A stretch of DNA of 64,000 nt from assembly GCA_013216015.1 (NCBI GenBank), contig JABSOI010000027.1:1-64000 (forward strand), read 5' to 3'. Both the position numbers and the translations under genes were made by a program. The notes under the pieces were generated by a model, which was not told where the DNA came from, ran no database searches, and saw only the letters and a program-made list of their open reading frames with translations. Below are positions 53,763 through 63,517 of this stretch, piece by piece; the stretch's first letter is position 1; every line of letters begins with the position of its first letter. Origin of the DNA: Alteromonadaceae bacterium (lineage in GTDB: Bacteria > Pseudomonadota > Gammaproteobacteria > Enterobacterales > Alteromonadaceae).

Positions 53763-54347
53763 ATGACGAATTCCCGCTTAGAGGCAGTTTTATCAGCCAT
53801 TGACAACATAAATAAAGAAGATCCAAATTACACAGTGGTTGATGGTGTTTCTAAAGCTAAAGAATTACTTTATGGTCATTACATGAGTGCTTGCCTTGAA
53901 GAGTATTGGCAAGAAACTAACGAGTTACTTAAAATTGCGGTTCGCGCTCAGCACATTAAACGCTGGCATTTAAAACGAACTGAATTTGATGAAGGTAAAG
54001 CAGGCTATTTTAAATGGCGTATCGCATTGGGGAAATTTCACGCTCAATTAACTGAAGCGATTATGCTGGAAAATGATTATTCAACTGAAGAGTCTCAAAA
54101 TACTGCAAAAATTATCCGTAAGGAAAAACTCAAATCTAATAGCGATAGCCAAACATTAGAAGATGTTGCCTGTCTGGTATTTCTCCAGCATTATTTTGAT
54201 GAGTTTGCAGGTAAACACAGCGAAGATAAAATAATCAGGATACTACAGAAAACTTGGGGAAAAATGTCAGACAAAGCGCACGATATCGCATTAAGCTTTT
54301 CATTACCTGAACATTTAGCAAAGTTGGTCAATAAAGCTTTAAGCTAA
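53763..54347 (+). CDS. DUF4202 family protein
   Basis: A 194-residue soluble protein matching the DUF4202 family, found in bacteria and fungi without a known activity. Conserved family strings are visible: RLEAVLSAIDNINKEDPN at the start, then YGHYMSACLEEYW, the His-containing RAQHIKRWHLKRTEF near 80, GYFKWRIALGKFHA near 97, and VACLVFLQHYFDEFAGKH near 145. The ordered His and acidic residues suggest a metal-dependent HD-like helical fold, which is inference. It is transcribed alone, divergent from pyrG. Confidence 0.85.
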   Translation: MTNSRLEAVLSAIDNINKEDPNYTVVDGVSKAKELLYGHYMSACLEEYWQETNELLKIAVRAQHIKRWHLKRTEFDEGKAGYFKWRIALGKFHAQLTEAIMLENDYSTEESQNTAKIIRKEKLKSNSDSQTLEDVACLVFLQHYFDEFAGKHSEDKIIRILQKTWGKMSDKAHDIALSFSLPEHLAKLVNKALS

Positions 54348-54379
54348 AAAGTGCTTTATACCGATAGTAATAGCAATAA

Positions 54380-54745
54380 TTACTCGCTTGTCTTATTTTT
54401 ACTCAAAGGTAAGCGTAATAAAAATATGAAGGGTCCCAGAACTAACAGCACCACGGTACATTGTATATAAATATTGTTTAACATAAAACATGTCCATGTT
54501 ACCGATAAAACAATACTGATTAAGGCAATACACTTTGCTTTTAACGGTATGGTTCGGTTATGTTGCCAATCACGGATCATTGGTCCAAACACTTTATTGT
54601 CTAACAATTTTTGATGTAATCGCGGTGAAGATTTGGCAAAACAGGCTGCAGCAACCAATAAAAAAGGTGTAGTTGGCAAAATAGGCAAGACAGCACCTAA
54701 CACAGCTAATCCCACAAAAAACATTCCAACAATTTTAAAAAACAT
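54380..54745 (-). CDS. YbaN/DUF454 family inner-membrane protein
   Basis: A 121-residue membrane protein of the DUF454 (YbaN) family. The conserved N-terminal part reads VGLAVLGAVLPILPTTPFLL near 12-31, followed by AAACFAKSSPRLHQKLLDNKVFGPMIRDWQ, the family signature. Three to four hydrophobic segments are visible (about 5-32, 75-92, 95-112). Function is unknown; in some bacteria relatives lie beside haem or Rieske-type genes, but not here. It converges with the DUF4202 gene, 32 bp apart. Confidence 0.88.
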   Translation of the reverse strand: MFFKIVGMFFVGLAVLGAVLPILPTTPFLLVAAACFAKSSPRLHQKLLDNKVFGPMIRDWQHNRTIPLKAKCIALISIVLSVTWTCFMLNNIYIQCTVVLLVLGPFIFLLRLPLSKNKTSE

Positions 54746-54944
54746 AAAGATCCTTTATGATAAATTCACCAACGGCATTGATTATAAAAGAAAAATACAA
54801 AGTTGTTTTTTTAAGTTAAAATAAATGAGCTTGCAAATATTCACCAGTACTTAAACCGTATACAATCGAAGCGTAAACTACAACTTAAAAATATGTTAAT
54901 TATCGTTTTGCAAATAGGTTATTCCCTCAAATTAAAGGTATAAA

Positions 54945-56345
54945 ATGAGCACATTATTAAACGCAGAAACTCATGGCACTCCTCTTATTGTTCTTCACTT
55001 TAACAAATTCAAACCTTGGTTAGCTGAACAAGATAGCCATGTACAAAATTGGCTAAAACAAACTGATTTTGAAGGTAAAGGTTTAAGCTTGATCCCCAAT
55101 ACACAGGGCGAACTTGAAAAAGCAGTATTTGTCAGCAAAAATCCTGAGCACTATTTTGCTTGCGGTGATTTAATCAATCAATTACCTGTAGGCCAATATT
55201 TATTGCAAACCGAAGCACAATATCAAGATTCAGTCTGCTTTTCATGGTTAGTTGGCAGTTACCAGTTTAAGCAGTACATCACTAATTTCACCAAGAATAA
55301 AGTACCGACTAAATCAGCTGATAACAATACATTACCTACATTAGCGGTAGGTAACCAAGATTTAGTGACAAAAGCAAAAAACTACGCCCAAGCAACAGCC
55401 TTGACCAGGGATTTAATCAATACCCCTGCCGCAGACATGATGCCTGAACACCTTGGAGAAGCAGCTGCAGACATGGCAGAAAAGTTTGGCGCCAAAATTC
55501 AGCAAATTATTGGTGATGACCTATTGACACAAAATTACCCGACCATTCACGCCGTAGGACGCGCCAGTGTACATCAACCTCGTCTGATTGATTTAACCTG
55601 GGGAAATAAAAACGATCCAAAAATAACCTTGGTCGGTAAAGGAGTATGTTTCGACAGTGGTGGTTTAGATTTAAAACCATCAGCCGGCATGCGCAATATG
55701 AAGAAAGACATGGGAGGCTCTGCCCATGTCTTAGGTTTAGCGCAATTGATTATGGCGCATAACTTACCCGTTAACTTACGCGTACTAATTCCGGCCGTTG
55801 AAAATGCAGTATCAAATAATGCCTTCCGTCCGGGAGATGTAATAACTACACGTAAAGGCATTACGGTTGAAATAGATAATACTGATGCCGAAGGTCGTTT
55901 AGTTTTATGTGATGCTTTGGCAGAAGCCGAAAATGATAACCCTGAATTGTTAATTGATTTTGCCACGTTAACTGGCGCAATGCGCGTAGCTTTAGGGACA
56001 GAATTACCGGGATTTTTCTCGACTAGTGATGATGTAGCAGCAGGAATAACCCTTGCCGGTAGCAAGATAAATGATCCTGTTTGGCGCATGCCAATATATA
56101 CACCTTATCGAGATATGCTAAAAAGTCAGATAGCCGATATGACCAACTGCGCAACTGTACCCTTTGGTGGCGCAATTACCGCAGCTTTATATTTACAAGA
56201 ATTTGTCAACGAAAACACCGACTGGGTACATTTTGATGTGATGGCATTCAATATTCGCCATTTACCCGGCCGACCTCTTGGTGGTGAAGCATTTGGAATA
56301 CGCGCGGTATTTGATTACCTTCAAACCAGATATTTGAACCAATAA
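54945..56345 (+). CDS. M17 family leucyl aminopeptidase
   Basis: A 466-residue cytosolic metallopeptidase of the M17 family. The catalytic domain (about 160-460) has the two-metal site: Lys and Asp in LVGKGVCFDSGGLDLKP near 236, MKKDMGGSA near 255, and the NTDAEGRLVLCDAL motif near 315 with the Asp and Glu ligands and the Arg. The N-terminal domain (1-150) is unlike that of PepA. Length and architecture match the shorter PepB-like group common in Alteromonadales and Alphaproteobacteria. It is transcribed alone and followed by a terminator. Confidence 0.93.
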   Translation: MSTLLNAETHGTPLIVLHFNKFKPWLAEQDSHVQNWLKQTDFEGKGLSLIPNTQGELEKAVFVSKNPEHYFACGDLINQLPVGQYLLQTEAQYQDSVCFSWLVGSYQFKQYITNFTKNKVPTKSADNNTLPTLAVGNQDLVTKAKNYAQATALTRDLINTPAADMMPEHLGEAAADMAEKFGAKIQQIIGDDLLTQNYPTIHAVGRASVHQPRLIDLTWGNKNDPKITLVGKGVCFDSGGLDLKPSAGMRNMKKDMGGSAHVLGLAQLIMAHNLPVNLRVLIPAVENAVSNNAFRPGDVITTRKGITVEIDNTDAEGRLVLCDALAEAENDNPELLIDFATLTGAMRVALGTELPGFFSTSDDVAAGITLAGSKINDPVWRMPIYTPYRDMLKSQIADMTNCATVPFGGAITAALYLQEFVNENTDWVHFDVMAFNIRHLPGRPLGGEAFGIRAVFDYLQTRYLNQ

Positions 56346-56377
56346 TTAATCAAAGATAAAAAATTAGATTACGCAGT

Positions 56378-56409
56378 AAAACTCCCATTTCAGGGAGTTT
56401 TCTATTTTT
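56378..56409. terminator. Terminator between the M17 peptidase and the CDF gene
   Basis: AAAACTCCC / GGGAGTTTT stem with a 6-base loop, followed by TCTATTTTT. It can also serve the convergent CDF gene. Confidence 0.8.
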
Positions 56410-56457
56410 GAAATTACGAAAAATACTCGCCTTATATGAATTACAACTTCAGTAACA

Positions 56458-57345
56458 CTAATGCGCAGAGCGACACTTTCCAGCTTCAATTTGCAGTACA
56501 CTTTTCTCAATATTAAATTCTTGCTTTAATATATTCTCTACTTGGAATCGGCAAATCTCGTCATGTTTTTCTAGCGTACATTTATGTTGTAATACTATAT
56601 GAGCACCAACTATCACAACATCATCTTCACTTTTAACGGTTAAATTATGAATGTTTGCAATGTGGGTAATTTCCAGCATGGCCTTTTCTAATTTTTTAAT
56701 AGCAGGCAAACGTAAGCCGTTAAAAAAGAGTCCGCTAATACATTTATGTAAAAGTTTTGAACCTGTGATCAAAACAAAAATTGAAATCAAAATACTCGAC
56801 AATGAATCAACAATAGTCCAACCCGTAACGTGGATCACAATACTCGTTATAAAAGTAACTATGGTTGACAGTAAATCAAAAAACGTATGTAAATAAACGG
56901 CATAAACATTAACACTGTCTTTACGCCCTTTGTACAATACAAAAGCTGAAGCGGTATGAAATAAAAATCCAGTAGCGGCAATAGAAGACATTAAAAAAGT
57001 ATTAATCTCTGGTTCATGATCATGCCCCAATAATCTTTTACTCCCTTGATAAAGTATCCAGCAGCTGATCACTAAATACAAAATACCATTGATTAGCCCT
57101 CCGGACAATTCCGCTTTTCTATACCCGTCACTGAAATTTTTAGCTAACTTGATCGCTACAGCTGAAGCAATCAGGGCAATGAACAACGAGCTGTTATGAA
57201 CAAATAAATGTCCCGCATCAGCGTAAACTGCAAGAGAATTGGCATAAAACGCGCCAAATAATTGTATGAACATAAAACAGCTGGTAATAGCTAAAGCTAT
57301 TAATAATCGCCGCTGTGAAGATTTGTGGGTTGTTATATCTGTCAT
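56458..57345 (-). CDS. Cation diffusion facilitator (CDF) transporter with altered metal motif
   Basis: A 295-residue CDF protein with six transmembrane helices (about 13-33, 45-63, 78-98, 118-138, 150-172, 180-200) and a cytoplasmic ferredoxin-like domain (about 215-290). Helix 5 keeps the usual HxxxD pair (LHTFFDLLS). In helix 2 the family has DAGHxxxD, but here it reads DAGHLFVHN, so the Asp is His. The tail ends with Cys- and His-containing IEAGKCRSAH. It probably exports a divalent cation, perhaps not zinc. It is related to CzcD, but too far to name. Confidence 0.87.
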   Translation of the reverse strand: MTDITTHKSSQRRLLIALAITSCFMFIQLFGAFYANSLAVYADAGHLFVHNSSLFIALIASAVAIKLAKNFSDGYRKAELSGGLINGILYLVISCWILYQGSKRLLGHDHEPEINTFLMSSIAATGFLFHTASAFVLYKGRKDSVNVYAVYLHTFFDLLSTIVTFITSIVIHVTGWTIVDSLSSILISIFVLITGSKLLHKCISGLFFNGLRLPAIKKLEKAMLEITHIANIHNLTVKSEDDVVIVGAHIVLQHKCTLEKHDEICRFQVENILKQEFNIEKSVLQIEAGKCRSAH

Positions 57346-57549
57346 TGAATATTGATCAATTTATTAATGGAACGGGTATTAACGCTTGGACACTAATTAA
57401 GGTAATTAGTACGTCTTGTCTTTATGATAGAGCGACTAAGGATATTTGGCTACTTAATAAAATGATTTACGTTAAATATTTCTGAAACAAGTAATACCGA
57501 AAATGATTTTCCCCACTATTTTTTATCCAATATATGGATATGTAACTAC

Positions 57550-57710
57550 TATACCCGTAATCATTCAAAATGCAGGTTTTGAAGCGTTTTAAAAGATTAT
57601 CTACTACGTTGCTTTCAATCCCAATAGCCCGCTATTGCTCAATCAAGCGCCTTTTAGATAAACTTTCAAATTCACCTCAAATTCCCGCATCTTGAATGAC
57701 CACGGGTATA
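57550..57710. repeat. Inverted-repeat element family G
   Basis: A 161-bp element with ends TATACCCGTAATCATTCAA and TTGAATGACCACGGGTATA. The end type TATACCCGTGGTCATTCAA is a dispersed repeat I recall from Alteromonadales genomes. It is followed without a gap by a truncated family B copy. Confidence 0.8.
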
Positions 57711-57766
57711 ATACCCAGGCTACTAGCAAATACAGGGTTCAGCAAATCGAGTAACGGCTAAATACA
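57710..57766. repeat. Inverted-repeat element family B, truncated copy
   Basis: Matches the left end of the element at 39788-40053 (ATACCCAGGCT, then CAGGGTTCAGCAAATCGAG and ACGGCTA). Only about 57 bp remain. It reads into the 3' end of a truncated gene. Confidence 0.75.
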
Positions 57767-57914
57767 TAGCCATAAACATTACCGTCATGATCAAATAAAG
57801 CATCAATGGGTTTAAAAAACCAGCCATTGGTTGAAGCAAAATACCGATAAAAAAAGCAACGATCATTAAAACAATAAACTTATCAACGATAAAACGTTCT
57901 ATTGATGCCAACAT
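57723..57914 (-). pseudogene. Truncated membrane transporter gene, end supplied by a repeat
   Basis: A 63-codon ORF. The first 50 residues look like a genuine transporter N-terminus: a short charged start MLASIERFIVDKF, then two hydrophobic helices (IVLMIVAFFIGILL and LMLYLIMTVMFMAM). This weakly resembles bile-acid:sodium symporter-like proteins. The last 13 residues (LAVTRFAEPCIC region) are translated from the family B repeat. The gene was cut by the element and the rest is lost. Confidence 0.55.
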
Positions 57915-57967
57915 GAAAAACCTGTGACGTAAATGAATAGCGGCGATATTATCTACCTATTTATTAG

Positions 57968-58132
57968 CTAGTGCCCATCCAGAAACGGATGTCTACTGCG
58001 GACGTCCCACTGGCACAATTTGAACACCACTAGATAGGGTTATTTAGAATGACTAAACGCCCATATCTAGTAATGTTCATCTTGCACCATTGGATCGCCC
58101 TCGCTACGACCCCGTTTCTGGACGGACACTAG
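57968..58132. repeat. Inverted-repeat element family C, full copy
   Basis: A 165-bp element with ends CTAGTGCCCATCCAGAAACG and CGTTTCTGGACGGACACTAG (one or two mismatches). Single arms of the same element are seen at 16691-16733 and 40131-40174. Confidence 0.8.
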
Positions 58133-58181
58133 CTAGTGCCCATCCAGAAACGAATGTCTACTGCGGACGGACACTAACTAG
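58133..58181. repeat. Inverted-repeat element family C, short form
   Basis: CTAGTGCCCATCCAGAAACG, then ACTGCGGACGGACACTAACT. It directly abuts the full copy, forming a tandem. The remaining 145 bp to the LacI-type gene show no further repeat. Confidence 0.75.
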
Positions 58182-58325
58182 TCAATATGTTGGATATAAC
58201 CAATAAGCAACGGCCTGATAATACATAAATGCATGTCCACTTCGCTATATACTTCACTCTGATGGTCGGTTACTATCTTGTTTACCTCCCTAATTCATTG
58301 AAGTTCCTTATTTAGGTATTTAATA

Positions 58326-59348
58326 ATGAAAGTAAAACCTACTTCTTTTGACATTGCCTATCGTGCTGGCGTATCGCAATCAACTGTTTCCAGAGCATTG
58401 CGTAATAGCCCTTTAGTGAACGAAGAAACCCGGTTAAAAGTTCAAGCTATTGCTAAAGAGCTTAATTATAAAGTTGATAAAAACGCCAGTAATTTACGTT
58501 CGCAGCACAGTGCGACAATTGCCCTGTTGTTATTCGAAGATCCAACCAGCGATGATTCATTAATAAACCCTTTCTTTATGTCTATGCTTGGCAGCATTAC
58601 CCGGGCATGTTCGAATCAAGGGTATGATTTATTAGTTTCTTTCCAGCAGATGAAGAATGACTGGCATGCTGACTTTGAAGATACTAATAAAGCTGACGGT
58701 ATTATCTTATTGGGGTATGGTGATTTTCTTGATTATGAAGAAAAGTTGATACAACTAATAGAACAAGATACCCGTTTTGTTCGTTGGGGGGCAGACGTTA
58801 AAGAATTACCCATTATTTCTGTAGGCTGTAATAATTTCCATGGCGGCTACCAGCTTACAGAGCATTTAATTAAAAATAATTATAAAAAATTTGCTTTTAT
58901 TGGCAGTGCTTCCCGTCATTCTCCTGAGTTTTTTGATCGCTATCTGGGACATTGCAAAGCCCTTACCGATAACAAGCTTAACATTGATAAAGTATTGCAA
59001 ATAGACGCAGTTTCTACTGAAGAATCTGGACACATAGCTGCTTGTAAGCTTATTGAAAGTGGTCATTCATTTGATGCTATTTTTGGCGCCAGCGATTTAA
59101 TTGCTATTGGTGCAATGAGGGCGTTGCAGGAACACGATATTAAAGTGCCTGAAGATGTCGCAATAGTTGGGTTTGATGATATCCCAATGGCAAGCTTCAC
59201 TTTTCCTACACTAACAACCGCTCGTCAAAATACAACATTAGCAGGTGAGCTATTGGTAGATAGTTTATTGAAGCTGATCAAAGGTGAAGAAGTCAGTACC
59301 ACACTAATGCCTACGAGTTTAGTCATTCGAAAATCATGTGGTAGTTAA
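58326..59348 (+). CDS. LacI-family transcriptional regulator
   Basis: A 340-residue regulator with the N-terminal LacI HTH (SFDIAYRAGVSQSTVSRALR), the hinge helix (YKVDKNASNLRSQHS) and a periplasmic-binding-protein-like sensor domain (about 62-335, closing with VGFDDIPMASFTFPTLTT). All elements are intact. No sugar-uptake or catabolic gene lies beside it; its neighbours are repeats and tmcA. The target is therefore unknown and probably remote, or was lost with the decayed region upstream. Confidence 0.92.
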   Translation: MKVKPTSFDIAYRAGVSQSTVSRALRNSPLVNEETRLKVQAIAKELNYKVDKNASNLRSQHSATIALLLFEDPTSDDSLINPFFMSMLGSITRACSNQGYDLLVSFQQMKNDWHADFEDTNKADGIILLGYGDFLDYEEKLIQLIEQDTRFVRWGADVKELPIISVGCNNFHGGYQLTEHLIKNNYKKFAFIGSASRHSPEFFDRYLGHCKALTDNKLNIDKVLQIDAVSTEESGHIAACKLIESGHSFDAIFGASDLIAIGAMRALQEHDIKVPEDVAIVGFDDIPMASFTFPTLTTARQNTTLAGELLVDSLLKLIKGEEVSTTLMPTSLVIRKSCGS

Positions 59349-59363
59349 CCTGAATTCAGGTTA
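59346..59363. repeat. Perfect 18-bp palindrome overlapping the regulator stop codon
   Basis: TAACCTGAATTCAGGTTA is a perfect palindrome whose first three bases are the stop codon. It could be an operator-type site or part of a 3' structure. No T-run follows, so it is not called a terminator. Confidence 0.5.
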
Positions 59364-59400
59364 GTTAAAATCAATCTGTGAATGCTCACTATGTGTAAGC

Positions 59401-61662
59401 TCAATAGTGCCTTTTAATATAATTAATCAAATGAGAATTCAACGCTTTTTTCCCTGTAAAATTATAATTCTGACAAATAGATTCAACTGAGTTTTTCTGA
59501 AATATCCGACTAATTAACGGCAAGATTTCAGCATCATAAGATTTAGTACTATGCCTTAATAACCAACGGTGCAAACCAAAAACACAAGGACTGTATAATC
59601 GTTTGGTCTGAATAAAATCTTCGACACTCAATTTATCTGCTGGGCTAAGTTCTACTAAGAATTCTGATGGGCAAAAATGTAATATTTGCCAAACTAACTG
59701 CCCAGACAGTTCTTTTAGTTCATCACAGAGCAAATAATCAAATACGCGATAAAATTCCCTGACCAGTTGTTGATGAAACGGAACACTTTGTTTCGTTATT
59801 GCTTTTATCAATAATGCAGAATGTTCACCACTGGCATTATCCTGGCTGAAACCTATACGTGACAAAGCAAAACCAGCCTTTTGCCAAAAACGTAATAACG
59901 ACTCATTTGCACCAAAGCTAGTACCAATAAAATCGATATTTTTATCTTTAGCTAAATGTTCAATTTGCTGTAGAAAATAACCGCCAATGCCCTGCCCTTG
60001 AATTTGGGGATGAACAGCAATTCGCATAATTCTGAAATAGTTAAAATTAAAGCTTTCTTCAAAACCACAATGTGTCAGTAATGACTGAGGCAAAAACTGA
60101 TCTTTTAGCCGTCTTTTGCTGCCTGTAACTAATGCTACGTCTTCAATTGAACATTGACCTTCTCGCATCAATAAAGCCACAGCCAGGATATGTTCCTGCT
60201 GCTTAAGCACCACTAACGTGATCTGTTTGTTATCCAGCATTAGCTTCAGATCACTTGGAGAAGTTTGATAATGGGCCGTAACTAAAACCGCAAATACCTG
60301 GGCAAGTAAAGGCTCATTTCCAATAAGTTCAGCACTGCTAAGCTCGACAAATTCAATTGCATCTGTTCTGGAAGTTACATCTTCACTTATTGATTCATTT
60401 TCATTGTGCAAAGCAGGCAATTCGGCATTAAGCAAACAAACATCAAAAATAAAATCTTCTAAAGGATCATTGTCACTCCAACGTATCGCTTGTTTTAAAT
60501 GAATTGCCCGCCACTGGGGTTTGAGCTTAGTCAGTATTTTTTGAAACTTTAAGGTAAACCCCCGACCAGCACCTTCATATCCGTGAACTGTACTGGCAAA
60601 AACACACCGGTGATATTTCAATAAAAGCTGTTCTAACAAATACACAGGTATAGCCGCAGCTTCATCAACTAATAACAAACTTACTTTTATTGGATTTTTA
60701 ATCAGTTGATCAATCGGGATAAATTCAATGCACCCGTTAGCATGTGTCAGCACGTTATTATGCAATTCAATATCAGGTAAACTTAATTGCAATTGCTTGA
60801 AGAATATATTTAACGCCTGCTGATGTGGCGCAGTTACAATAATATTTAGTGCCTGCTTACCTGAAAAAAGCTTAGCAGTTTCGAGTAAGTGACTGGCCGC
60901 AATAGCCATTGCCGAAGATTTCCCTCTCCCCCTATCAGCCGTTATAACCAAAGGCCGGTTACGATGCCCAGTAAGTACTTTTTCTATTGCGACTACTGCT
61001 TGATATTGCTCTTGTGTAAGACAATTTAATAATTGAATACTTGGTGATAACTTAGCTATTGGCTCTAGTAATTGAATCGATTGAGCAGATGTATGAAATA
61101 CCGTATCAAGACCCGTTTTTTCAGCCAATTCATTTTCAACAACCACATTCCCGTGTTCAACTGATATTTTACCTTGTTCTAAAATCTTAACATCTTGGTT
61201 AACTCTGATTTTTTGTACCAGACGTTGCATAAAACTACTGTTCAGATAAAGTGAAGACTTTTCAATATCAGCTGGCCACAATAAAAACAAAACGCCTCCA
61301 GCGACAATTGTTCCCGACAATGCGGCAAAAGCATCAATATTAAATTGGCTATCTGCAAAAACAACATACTGACTTTCTGTACCGAGCTTAAAACGATAAT
61401 TTTGTCTGTTTATATTTGCCAAAAGCAAAGGATCATCACTATAAATATGCCAGGTGTAATTTATCAACTCTGTTTTCGAAGGCTCTATTTTTGAAGGCAC
61501 TGTTTTTGAAAGTTCTAGCTCCAAAGGAAAGGAATTAATCGTTGCTAACAAAGAAATTGCCCAACGACTTTCCCCTGATAATATAACCAGTCGCCGTTGT
61601 TTCATCAATTCTGCCTGCTGTTTATATTGATCAAACCAAGTAAGAAACTCAATAGGTTTCAT
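59401..61662 (-). CDS. tmcA: tRNA(Met) cytidine acetyltransferase TmcA
   Basis: TmcA acetylates the wobble cytidine of elongator tRNA-Met. The 753 residues have the N-terminal TmcA domain, the RecD-like ATPase with Walker A TADRGRGKSSAMAI near 248 and Walker B LLVDEAAAIPVYLL near 335, a GNAT acetyltransferase domain with RIMRIAVHPQIQGQGIGGYF near 555, and a C-terminal tRNA-binding region. It is longer than E. coli TmcA (671), mainly in the N-terminal domain and linkers. It converges with the LacI-type gene. Confidence 0.94.
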   Translation of the reverse strand: MKPIEFLTWFDQYKQQAELMKQRRLVILSGESRWAISLLATINSFPLELELSKTVPSKIEPSKTELINYTWHIYSDDPLLLANINRQNYRFKLGTESQYVVFADSQFNIDAFAALSGTIVAGGVLFLLWPADIEKSSLYLNSSFMQRLVQKIRVNQDVKILEQGKISVEHGNVVVENELAEKTGLDTVFHTSAQSIQLLEPIAKLSPSIQLLNCLTQEQYQAVVAIEKVLTGHRNRPLVITADRGRGKSSAMAIAASHLLETAKLFSGKQALNIIVTAPHQQALNIFFKQLQLSLPDIELHNNVLTHANGCIEFIPIDQLIKNPIKVSLLLVDEAAAIPVYLLEQLLLKYHRCVFASTVHGYEGAGRGFTLKFQKILTKLKPQWRAIHLKQAIRWSDNDPLEDFIFDVCLLNAELPALHNENESISEDVTSRTDAIEFVELSSAELIGNEPLLAQVFAVLVTAHYQTSPSDLKLMLDNKQITLVVLKQQEHILAVALLMREGQCSIEDVALVTGSKRRLKDQFLPQSLLTHCGFEESFNFNYFRIMRIAVHPQIQGQGIGGYFLQQIEHLAKDKNIDFIGTSFGANESLLRFWQKAGFALSRIGFSQDNASGEHSALLIKAITKQSVPFHQQLVREFYRVFDYLLCDELKELSGQLVWQILHFCPSEFLVELSPADKLSVEDFIQTKRLYSPCVFGLHRWLLRHSTKSYDAEILPLISRIFQKNSVESICQNYNFTGKKALNSHLINYIKRHY

Positions 61663-61848
61663 AAAATAAAATTCTGCCTTTTTTTAATAAGAGTTAAATA
61701 AGCCTTTAATAAAATAAAGTTTAGCAAGTCCAATAGCAAAGCAATACTCAAATTTTACAAATGTTTCATTTGAAAAATCTCAACATCTTTCCTATTGTTG
61801 ATTTATATAATGTTAACTTTTTTATTTACAGATTGAGGAGATAACTAA

Positions 61849-62022
61849 ATGTCATTCACTTTACCCGATGAAACAAAAGATAAAAACACACCTCCTAATT
61901 ATGAAAAAGATCTTTCTTCGAATGAACAAAAGAAACATGACAGCGAGGTACGCAAACGTATTGATGAATTATTAGAGAAAAAAAGGTTAAAAGATTTACT
62001 TGATAACTCTGAAGATTGGTAA
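61849..62022 (+). CDS. PA3496-like small protein
   Basis: A 57-residue charged protein starting at an ATG with GAGGAG 8 bp ahead. The C-terminal half EVRKRIDELLEKKRLKDLLD has the pattern RRxIxxxLExKRLxxxL of the PA3496 family, small proteins suggested to matter for envelope integrity. The N-terminal half is Pro/Lys/Asn-rich and probably disordered. It stands alone between tmcA (divergent) and gap. Confidence 0.75.
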   Translation: MSFTLPDETKDKNTPPNYEKDLSSNEQKKHDSEVRKRIDELLEKKRLKDLLDNSEDW

Positions 62023-62100
62023 TTTTGATTGCTCCACCTTAAATTACACATCAATACATTGAGTTTACTATCATAATATGAAGAGTTTGATGTTAAATAA

Positions 62101-62139
62101 TTTTATTCTTACTTGTTTTATTCTTACTTGTTTTATTCT
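62101..62139. repeat. 15-bp tandem repeat upstream of gap
   Basis: TTTTATTCTTACTTG is repeated about 2.6 times. The rest of 62023-62355 contains no gene. A possible promoter (TTGACT, 16 bp, TAAAAA) lies at 62283-62310, ahead of gap. Confidence 0.65.
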
Positions 62140-62355
62140 ATCTGGATCCAGCAGATACCAAACGAAATATACCTCTCTAGTGTTTGCCACTATTTCAACC
62201 ATTTACATTATTTGTACTGATTAATCTGTTAAATAACTAAACGTTAATGTAATCGTCATAAATTAATGCGAAAATGTCACTGTTGACTATCCTGAATTTA
62301 GTATTAAAAACACGAGCAATATTTCCTGTAATTTACAATAAAAATTGAGACAAAG

Positions 62356-63408
62356 ATGACTATAAAAGTAGGCATTAACGGCTTTGGTCGAATGGGACGT
62401 TTGGCATTACGAGCAGCCTGGCATTGGAACGATGTTGAATTTATCCAAATCAACGACCCTGCTGGCGATGCCGCAACCATGGCTCATTTATTAACGTTTG
62501 ATTCCATACATGGTCGTTGGCAACATGAGGCGACTAGTGATGGAAATAATATCGTTGTAACCACTTTTGATAATTCACAAAAAGAAAAAAACAGATCTGA
62601 AACTTCGGTTATACGCTATACCTCCAACAAGGATATTGCCGAAACCGATTGGTCTGCATGTGATATTGTTATTGAAGCTTCAGGGGTTATGAAGTCAAAA
62701 AAATTACTACAAGCTTATTTAGACCAAGGGGTCAAACGTGTAGTTGTTACCGCGCCAGTAAAAGAAGATGGTGTGCTAAATATTGTTATGGGTGTCAATC
62801 ACCAACTTTATGATAAAAAACAACATCGAATTATCACCGCAGCCTCTTGCACGACTAATTGCCTTGCCCCTGTAGTTAAAGTTATTCATGAAAAGCTGGG
62901 TATTAAACATGGTTCAATGACCACTATCCACGATATTACCAACACCCAGACAATTTTAGATGCTCCCCATAAAGATTTACGTCGTGCACGCGCTTGTGGT
63001 ATGAGCCTGATCCCCACCACCACTGGTTCAGCAACGGCTATCACCCATATTTTCCCAGAATTGAAAGGCAAACTTAATGGTCATGCGATTCGTGTTCCTT
63101 TAGCCAATGCTTCACTTACCGATTGTGTTTTTGAACTTGAACGACCAACAACTGAAGATGAAGTTAATCAACTATTAAAAGATGCGGCTGAGAACGATCT
63201 TAAAGATATTATGGGCTTTGAGGAAAGACCGTTAGTATCTATTGATTATAAAACCGATCCCCGTTCATGTATTATTGATGCTCCATCAACTATGGTGATC
63301 AATGGTACACAGGTAAAACTCTACGTTTGGTACGACAATGAATGGGGATATGCTAATCGTACGGCAGAATTAATGCGTATGGTTGGACAAATGGATCTTG
63401 GCAATTAA
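62356..63408 (+). CDS. gap: ArsJ-associated glyceraldehyde-3-phosphate dehydrogenase
   Basis: In the gap-arsJ arsenate route this enzyme adds arsenate to glyceraldehyde 3-phosphate, giving 1-arseno-3-phosphoglycerate, which ArsJ exports. The 350 residues have the Rossmann start [18 protein letters not shown], the catalytic Cys in SCTTNCLAP (about 160) and the [21 protein letters not shown] segment. This last segment, together with RWQHEATSD near 56, resembles ArsJ-linked GAPDHs more than the glycolytic enzyme. arsJ follows by 109 bp. No arsR is seen upstream. Confidence 0.88.
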   Translation: MTIKVGINGFGRMGRLALRAAWHWNDVEFIQINDPAGDAATMAHLLTFDSIHGRWQHEATSDGNNIVVTTFDNSQKEKNRSETSVIRYTSNKDIAETDWSACDIVIEASGVMKSKKLLQAYLDQGVKRVVVTAPVKEDGVLNIVMGVNHQLYDKKQHRIITAASCTTNCLAPVVKVIHEKLGIKHGSMTTIHDITNTQTILDAPHKDLRRARACGMSLIPTTTGSATAITHIFPELKGKLNGHAIRVPLANASLTDCVFELERPTTEDEVNQLLKDAAENDLKDIMGFEERPLVSIDYKTDPRSCIIDAPSTMVINGTQVKLYVWYDNEWGYANRTAELMRMVGQMDLGN

Positions 63409-63517
63409 TCATTAAAAAACAATCATTGGAACTTCATCATTGAAAAGTGATAATTTAAAGGTAATAGTGAATAATTGCCGTTAATAATCAACCTTTGAAA
63501 GTTTATTATTTAAAAGA

